Assembly (NCBI GenBank): GCA_016206875.1
Contig: JACQQR010000065.1
Location: 1 to 9,438, forward strand
Source of the DNA: Candidatus Omnitrophota bacterium
Lineage (GTDB): Bacteria > Omnitrophota > Omnitrophia > Omnitrophales > JACROU01
Length of the DNA: 9,438 bases
Reading direction: 5' to 3'
Shown: piece after piece, positions 1 to 9,000 of the stretch
Position numbering within the stretch: position 1 is the first letter of the stretch
Layout: each line of letters begins with the position of its first letter
The notes under the pieces: generated by a model
What the model saw: only the letters and a program-made list of their open reading frames with translations
The model's database searches: none
Told to the model about the DNA's origin: nothing
Position numbers and translations under genes: made by a program

Positions 1-1
1 A

Positions 2-85
2 ATTTGGTTTAAGGCGCAGAGAAATTCGAGATTACCCGCAGGTACGCCGGGCGTGATTACTATGGAATATGGCGTTTGGGCACCG
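2..85 (+). other. Tail of an unidentified upstream module
   Basis: Residues 1-28 precede the first D-T-V-P-P linker. They include a beta-like stretch, VITMEYGVWAP, that probably ends a preceding domain. Too little is present to name the family. It shows that the protein continues upstream of the window. Confidence 0.5.
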
Positions 86-3000
86 GACACCGTGCCGCCG
101 GTAGTTTCGATTATTACCAATACCACGCTGACTAACCAGCCGGTTTTCCGAGTGGACTATTTATCAGATGGCGTATCCAAACAAACAACTTTCCAACTCC
201 AAGAAGGGGAAAATCACCTGGTAATTCGTGAAAGTGATCCAGCTGGAAATCTCACGGAAGTGCAATATCCTTATCTGGTAACTTTGGATAGCATACGACC
301 CGTGATCGAGGTTAGCTCTAATTTAGCGGTCAATAACCCTAACTATACACTTGCCTATACAGTCGATGGCACACTCAAATCCATCCCGAAATATTTAGTA
401 GAAGGAGATAACGAGATCACGATTCAAGAAGAAGACTTGGCGGGCAATGAAACCGTGATTACGGTCAGCATTTTTTTGGACACGATTCCGCCGGCTCTTC
501 AATTTCTATCTGAGAATATCACCAACCGGGCCGAATATATTTTGCGCTACACCACAGATGGAAACCTAAAAGAAAAATTGATGACGCTTCTGGAAGGATC
601 CAATTCCATTGAAGTGATCGAACGCGATGGTGTAAATAACGAATCCCGAGCCACATTTTTTGTGACTTTGGATACGATCCCGCCATCCGGCAGCGTGCTC
701 ATTAACAATAATTCCGCATACACCAACCAGCGTGATGTGACTCTTACACTAAGCGCTCAGGATGCCACCAGCGGAATCAAGGAGATGCGATTTCGGGAAG
801 ATGCACAAAGCTGGAGTGACTGGCAGCCATTTCAAGCAGCAATGGCAATGACACTTTCCGAGACCGAAGGCGTCCATGAGATTTTTTATGAACTCAAAGA
901 TAATGTCGGATTGATTTCCGGATTCAGTGACTCAATTGAATTGGATTCCATAGCGCCTAGCGGAAGTATTCTGATCAATGAAGGAGAGGAGTACGTTACC
1001 AATTCCATTGTCCGGCTTTCATTGACGGGAGAGGATTTCGCCTCAGGTGTGGAGAGCATGCGTTTTTTTGTGAACGGGAGTTGGACGCCGTGGGAATCTT
1101 TTCAGCCAAAGAAAACGCTCAGTTTTGGTGAGGACGAGGGAGTTCAAGAAATTTTGTACGAGCTCGTAGATAAAGCTGGGTCTATTTTCCGCTCAAGTGA
1201 TACGATTATCCGCGACTCGATCCCGCCTACGGGTTCTATCCAGATCAATCAAGGGGATGTATTTACTTATGAGAAAGAAGTCGCGCTCACGCTTACGGCC
1301 CAAGATGCTACCTCTGGCGTAAACGAAATACGTTTTTTTGTGAACGGAAGCTGGACGGATTGGGAACCCTCGAGCGCAACGAAAACTCTTACTCTTCCCA
1401 AAGGGGAAGGGATGAAGGAAGTGACACTGGAAATCAGGGATAAAGCAGGTCTGGTGAGCTCTTTTTCAGACGAAATTTTTCTTGCAAAGAAAATATCCGT
1501 GGATCACGCTCCCAGCCTTCGTTTTACAGATCTCGCCTTTGAAAATGCAACACTAGAACTCGACTTCGGGGATCTGGGTTTTGAAACCCCCGCCACGTGG
1601 AGCTATTCCATCGATGGAGCTCCTTTCTCAACACCTGAGGACTATTCCAGAGTAAAAACACTCGCCTTTTCTGAAGCGCTGGGTCCAAGAAGAATCGACA
1701 TAACGCTGTTTGACGTGGCGGGAAACACAACGCGCACCTTCCGTGAAGAAGTGAATTTGGAAATGCTCCGCGCCGTTAGCGATTTTAGTCCGGATATGGC
1801 CTCAAAACCGCTGCGTGACCTTGTCCGCGAAGGGGCGCTCAGAACGGATCAGCGCGGAAATCTTCTCGCACTTTACGATAGAGACCTTCTGGTCAATCAA
1901 ACAGATTTTCTAGAGAGTTCTTTCCGCACTGGCGCCCCGGTGCACGGCGTAACCCTTCCCAGCATCACCGCAGAATTTGAGATTGGAGAGGCAGAAGAAG
2001 GCGCTCCCGCGCTTCTCCTCGAAACGGGATTTGTCATGCCCGGCCAATTCATCGCGGGAAAACCGGTGCACGGAAGTGTTCAACTGGTTATCGAAGACGG
2101 GTTTTTCAAATTGAAAGTTAAAAAGCCCGCTCAAGAAATAGTTGACGGAGTTTCCTTTCTCGTGGATCGCGAAGAAGTGTTGATCTCAAAACACATACCC
2201 GAGCCCGACAGGCGTTATGAAATTCAGTTTGATTTTACTCTCGATGGGCTGCAAGTGATCTTTGAGTCTGGAAAACGCAGGATTGCGTTGGAGCCTTGGT
2301 TTGTGTTGGGAGGAGCCCAAGCCGATTCTTATTTGAAAGTGGAAACTGAAAATGTCGCGATGCGCTCTGTTCAAATGTACGGGAATACCAAAAAAATCCT
2401 CAGTCCGAAAAATGAGCTTCACGAAATCAATTATGTTTATGACACACAAGGAAATCTCAGCGAAATCGAGGATCAGGTACATCTTTCCCGCCTAGCTTCT
2501 CCAGAGTTGAAATCGATTTCTTATGATACAAAACGCACTTTGGATGCTCAAGGGAGACTTCTTACAGCTACGGACAAAAATGGCGAAACGCTTCGTTTTG
2601 CCTACGACGATCAGGGAAGGGTTATTTCCACGGAAGAACTTCTGACAGGACGTACGACTACGGCGAGTTATGAGGAAGATTCAAATAACAATCTCACAGT
2701 GACACAACGTGTCGAGTTCCAAGACGGATTTTCCAATAGCATTCAAGCCGTGACGAAAGAAGTGTTCAATGCCGAAGGCCGCAGAACCCGGCTTGAAACT
2801 TCCGATGGAAAACAAATCAATTTCGATGAGCTTGCTGCCTATTCGACTCAAGTTGCCCAGGTGAGCCAAGATAGTCTTGCCTATTCTGTTACCCTCCAAT
2901 TGGATTCAAGAGGAAGACTGCTCAGACGAGTTACGAGAAACGACATCGTTGAAGCCTTCACCTATACGCTTCGTGGTGATGGTTCAGAAGAAACACGGAT

Positions 3001-6000
3001 TCAACGTCATATACCCGATGTGGATCGGCAAGGCAATCCCATCGCTTATGAGACCTCGGAAAGAATTTTGACAGACCGGGAAGGAAGGGTGCTTGAAAAA
3101 GAAGATGCACAAGGGCGCCTTACCCGGTTCGTCTATGACGCCGAGGGCGATGTCACGCGATTTGAGGATGGAGAGGGCCGTGTGACTACCTGGACGTATC
3201 AAAAGAATCTTTTTGGCCAGGTGATTCGTTCCTCAAAAACTTTTTCTTACACCGATGATTTTGGTAATGGGGTGAATGCCGTAACCAGCCAGGAATTTGA
3301 TTCGTATGGAAATCTTCGCGCCGAAGTAGATTCGGATGGAAATGCGCGTGTGTATGATTTCACATTTCATGCTTTAAACCATATTCCCAAGACCCGCACC
3401 ACTTATTTTTATAAAAACATCGCCTCAGTCGATGAACTGGCATTAAGGCACGTATTTTTTTATTCAACGCTTACCTCGAAAGTGGAATGGGACGAGACAG
3501 GGCTTGTTATTTTTGAAAAGGATTCCGATTCTATCGAAACACGAACGAATGTTGTTCGAGATAGTAAAGGAAATGTAAGCTCTCTTACTCACACCAAAAC
3601 TTTTACTTTGGGGGGCGTTTTAGTTTCTCAAACCCAGACCCAGGGGTTTGATCTGCAAGGCAACCTGATTGGAGAAACCGATGTGCTCGGTAATGAAACC
3701 CGTTATACATACGATCTTCTGAATCAGCTTCTTTCCACAACCTATCATCTTCATAACGACGCATCGAATCAATTCGACCGCGTCGCCTCATCGGTCAAAA
3801 TAAGAGATGCGCGTGGTATTCTCCTCGCGACTCAAGAGCACGAGAGTTACAAAGATGGTTTTGGAAATTTGATCGAAACCAGCCTGGCCAGAGAATTCGA
3901 CTCTTTCGGAAATCTCACCTGCGAGGTAGGCCCCACAGGGGATGCCCAGGTGATTCAGTATGAATTTGCAGTGGACGGCAGTATCCGCGCTAAAACCACA
4001 TATCGCTATCACAGCATTCCATCTCTTGATGATTTGAAGGCGAGGCACAACGCATTTCCGTCTGCTTTAAAAGAGAGAATCGAATACGATTTATTGGGAG
4101 AGCCCAAACGCCACGAAACGTTTGATGAAAAGATTATTGTTTTTATTACCGAACGCGATTCATTGGGGAAAGTGGTAAGGCAAGAGACCCAAACAGCTTC
4201 ACCGACTGAGCAGAATGGGATGGCGATAACTACAGAAGTGCAAGAATTTGACGCAGATGGGAATCTCGAGCGCCAGGTTTTTGCCAACGGGAATGAAATT
4301 CTTTACACATACGGTGTTCTCGGTTCTCTTCTGGCAAGCACGCTAAAAAACAAATTTACGGACAAAGACGGCATTGAAAGAATTTATGAAGAAAATACTG
4401 CTTTTCAGGAAACCTGGTCTTCAGCTGGACTTTTGCAGCAATCTATAGAAACGGTTGAGAGCCAGGATAGTTTTGGCAATGTTTTCACCAGCCAGAACAT
4501 AACGGTTTTTGACGAATTCGGAGAGGAAATAGCTTCGATTGACCCGTCCGGTAGAGGCCAGATTACAGAACGCAGCCGTTTTCCCTGGAATGAGCCTGAA
4601 GAGATCCGGATTTATGAATACGAAGGGGTGGACACGCCCCAAGAGCTTCAGGAGAAACACCGGGTTTCGCCTACACTTATCGAACGAACAAAATTAAATT
4701 TTCTGGGTGAAATTTTAGAAACAGAAAATAAAGATCAGCTAATTACTCGCTACGACCGGATCCGCTTACCCGACGGCCTTATTCAAAGCCAAACCCGCAG
4801 CTTCCTCGCGCCAGGAGAGCTAGATAAGATTTTTGTGGATGAATTTGATGAAAACGGAAATCGTATTCGTTCTACAGACGATCAGGGGATTATCACCAGT
4901 TACACTTTTGCTCCCACGGGTGAACTACTTCGGAAAAAAGAAGAAGGCCAGGCAGCTCATGCTATTGAAACAGTTTATACATCGCTTGCTTATGCCAATG
5001 GAGTTACGAAGCTTCTTTCGACTAGCGCGCAGGGCATCGATCGGTTCGGAAGAATCATCGACCTCGTATCTCATAAAGAGTTTACTTCGCGAGGGGAGCT
5101 TGCCTATGAAGTTACTGAAGAGGATCGGGGGAAAGTATTTATTTATGAAAAAGACACTAGTGACCGGTTGATTCGACTTACGACTGCCGAGCTGGATGAG
5201 GGAAAGAATTATGCGGGTGGCGGCAAACTCACATTGGATCTTTTAAAGGCCTGGTACAACGCGCCTCCTTCCGATTTTTTTCCGCGCATTACCGTTCAAG
5301 AATGGGACACGCTCGGAAATGAAACTCTCACCGAAACACAAGGCGAGCGCGAGGAACAGATCATCGATTTCAATACTTTGGGCACACCCAGAGAGATAAC
5401 GAAAGTCTCCAATTCAAGGCGCTCTCTGGAGCGATACGACACTCATGGGTATCTTGTCCATTATGAAGACGGCTTTGGCAGTGTGCTCGATTACACAAGG
5501 GGCTTTGATGGCGAGGCCCTTGAAATGACTGAGACCAAAGACGGCGGAAACACCTTCATTACTACTATATATAAGAAAATCAAAGACTCGAAGGGGAGGC
5601 TTCTTTCTACTGAGGAATTAGTTACGGAAAGAATCACAAAGCCGGATGGTTCTATTGAAACCAGAACTTATGACAAGGGAAGGAATTTCGGCCCTTCCGA
5701 AATTCTTATCTCAAGAAAAGACGAACGGGGAGTTGTCACTACGTTTAATTCGGATGGAGACATCGTCAAGGTGGAAGATCCCGCCTATGGCATGGTGAAG
5801 ACTTATGAGATTGACAAATATGCCACAGGCATTCTGAAACGGAAAAAGGAATCGATCTCGGTCACGGCGACAAATGTGGAGGGTCTTCCCGTAACCACTA
5901 CCGTGGTGACAGAAAGCCATTATGATACAGAAGGAAAGCTTGTGCGTTTTGTGGACAGTAAAGGCGAGCAAACTCTTTATGCCTATACTTCCTCAGGAGA

Positions 6001-9000
6001 AACGAAAACGATTCAGCTGCCGGACGGTGAACGGATTGAATACGCCTATGCTACCGACAGTTCTACGGGAAGTCGAAGCACAACGGAGATCCACTACCGG
6101 GGAACGGAAAAAGAATTTGAAGTGGTAAAAGTACACAATATAGATGGAGACTTAGTGTTTCTCTCTGAGCATCTTGAGTCCGAACCGATCCGCGAGGAAA
6201 TCACCTACACATATGAATACTGGCCCGGCGCGGAAAGAAAGCTGAAAAGAAAAGACGCCCCGCGCCGTTTCGTGAATGTTCTTACCGGAGAAATCACTCT
6301 TGAATACGACAATTTTGAAAACCGCTCGGAAGACGGACTTGTTTTAAGCAGCAAAGATAAAGATGACGTAGACAAATCCTTTCAATACCGCGACGGAAAA
6401 ATTTGGGAAATCGAAGAACGTCATGCGGGAGAAGTCTTTAAACATTATTATTTTTACGGGCCTGCCGATACGCATCCGCTCTTGCAGCATGTGATTCCTG
6501 ATTATTCCGACCTGGATCAGGATGAGCAAGGATCGGAAGACGGCGCGGATCTGGATTTTGTGCTCATTGTCAGAGAACGCGGAACTCCTGAGCCTTCAGA
6601 TGATGAAATCCAGCTCGCTCAATATTCCGGAGCATCAGGAAATGAACGGATTGAAAAAAAGATCGTCTATCATTTTGGGGGAATGCAGAATCCCGATAAA
6701 GAGTCGGCTTATGTGTATCATTTTGATGGGATGCTCGACCAGATTCATGATTCCCGCTGGGACTATGTTTATAATCCAGCCACGAATCAGATCGAAAAGG
6801 GCGGCAGGCGCCTTGAGGCCACCACCACGTATAAAACGGATGCTTCAAGCGGCGAGCCTAGAATTGACAAGATTACCGACGCCTTCACAATCAAGAATCA
6901 TTTCTATACATCAGCAGGTAAGCTGGAACGGGTGGAAGAAGTCAACGGAGTTTACCCGAACCGGATCACGAAATCTTATTACAACTCGCTCAATGATGTT
7001 ACGCGGATCGAAGACTTCTATGGCAGAAACACCTACTTTGAATACGTGAAAAATGATCAAAACAAAAACATAGCCGCTTTTGAGACCAACGACCAAAATC
7101 CTGACGAATGGGTCTTTAAGATGTTCACCGAAACCGGCGAAACACAGCTGGAACTAGACTCTAGCGGCAGGCTCGCTCTCTTCGATACGAAACCCCACAG
7201 TACCCAGCTTGGAAAGGTAGTGAATGAAACCCGGTACTTTCTTGAAGATACGGAGCTTTGGCTCAGTCCCTGGATTCACGATGTTCCAAAAGACTATGCT
7301 GAAATTATGCGCCATTTTGACCTCGATCAAAATGGAAAGATCGATGATTCCGATGTGGAATTGCTTTTCAATCAATCCAATGTTTCTCTAGGCGCCCGCC
7401 TTCACCGCGACAAAACTTATAAATTGCTGAATCAGGAAGGCGATATCGTGCTTTCGCTTTCTCCTAAAGGAGAACTGAGTCTTTACGATTACTCCAAAGA
7501 TATTGTTGAGGCAAAGAAACAAACTCAGTGGCATTTTTACACCGCCGACGCCCTTACCGGGCACAAGCGCGTCGACTTGGACAATACGGACTTGTCCGCA
7601 TCCGATGCCTGGAATACTTTGGGAGAAAAAGTTCTCAAAGCCGGGGTCCGGGATTATGAAGAATTGACTTCCGATGAAAGAATCGGAGGAGACCAGGCCC
7701 GTCAGAATGCTGTGGCTGAATTTTTAATCAGCGTGGGAACTCTTCAAGACGCCTCAGATTTAATTGTTTCCAAGACATTCAGGCAGTACAACTCGGGAGG
7801 TGAATTGATTGAAGAACAAGAGGCCTCTGGGCTGGTCCGCAAAACAGTTTATCAAAGAGATGTCTTTGGCATTCCCAGCGCTAGTTTCACTACGAATACC
7901 CGAAACGGAGCTCTCATTCGCCAGGAGTTTAGCGGCGAGGGGGAAGGCGATGTGAAGCGTCAGGAACTGGCCAATGGACTGGTCAAGGAGTTTACTTACG
8001 AAAAGAATAGAAAAGGCATCACCACCAGAATCATCGAAAAAACATATTACCCGCACGACGTTCTTGGAACCGGATCCACGGAAATCAGAGAACTCAATCT
8101 GGCAGGGGAAGTGACAAGAATTATTGATAAAAATGGAGTGATTACGGATATCGTGACTCGCGAAACCGCGCGTGGTGAAAAAGAAATCGAAAAAACAACT
8201 CGCTTCACAGACAGCTTTGGCCAGGCTGTTCGGTTTACCGAGTTGGAAAAGACGAATCGTTATGGGCACACCGTGTATCAGAAAGATAAAAATGGCCGGG
8301 AAGTCCAAACCCGCCTTGTCTATAACTCGATGGGCCGCGTGAGTGAGGCCACGGAAGTTACAGACTATGTAACGGATCAAGGACAGGCCATTCATTATGA
8401 AGAATTTTTCCGCTTCAATGATGAGGGTGAGCAGATTTTTGTGCGGGATAAAAATGGGCGTGAGATTGAATTCGAATACATTCCCGATGCCTACGGCAAT
8501 CTATCAGAAATCAGAGAAACCGAATTGCTTGGCACCGGATCGCGTGCGCTTACGATCCGGAAGAAAGCCCCCACCGGAGAAAATATCGCCGAAACAGACA
8601 AGAATGGATTTACAACTCGCTATGCCTACGACAAAGATTCTTTGGGTAATGTCATTCGGGCTTATGAAATCCAAAAGCTGCGCTATGACTTCTCCGAAGA
8701 CGGGCAAGTAGACGACCGGGATCTTGAACAACTGATCGCCCAGTATGGAAATCTAGATACGGATTCACTCAAGGCGTTTGATCTGACGAGGGATGGTGTT
8801 ATCAATGAAGAGGATGCCGGAAGGCTTACCCTTTCCAAAGAATATGGAACCAGAGAAGTGTCCATTCTGAGAGAATATTCTCCATTCGGCGATCTTCTTT
8901 CAATGACGGATCGGAATGGAAGGAAAATGAATTACCAGTATGAAAAGGATGACGCCGGCCGCGTCAAGCGCTCCATTGAAACGAATAATCAGTTTCAAGG

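Noticed and set aside
62..64. First in-frame ATG as a true start codon
   Set aside because: The frame is open upstream to the window edge, no purine-rich ribosome binding site precedes it, and the upstream residues look like the end of a domain.
1061..1347. Direct DNA repeats as a CRISPR array or transposon ends
   Set aside because: The matches are in frame, spaced by exactly one 90-codon protein unit, and lie inside Ig-like coding repeats.
4833..5171. 112-codon + strand ORF in another frame
   Set aside because: Overlaps superrepeat units 3 and 4 in the main frame. No ribosome binding site or domain evident.
6522..7049. 175-codon + strand ORF in another frame
   Set aside because: It overlaps the giant frame, which stays open and keeps YD-like pattern throughout. 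The alternate translation is low-complexity in Ser, Arg and Ile with no domain.
7760..8395. 211-codon ORF on the minus strand
   Set aside because: It lies opposite well-conserved YD repeats in the + strand frame. Its translation shows no recognisable domain or repeat pattern, and it is explained as an antisense shadow of repetitive coding sequence.
8687..8815. Cellulosomal dockerin and cohesin partnership
   Set aside because: The module is internal rather than terminal and no cohesin or glycoside hydrolase is visible. The calcium-loop pattern alone does not show cellulosome assembly.
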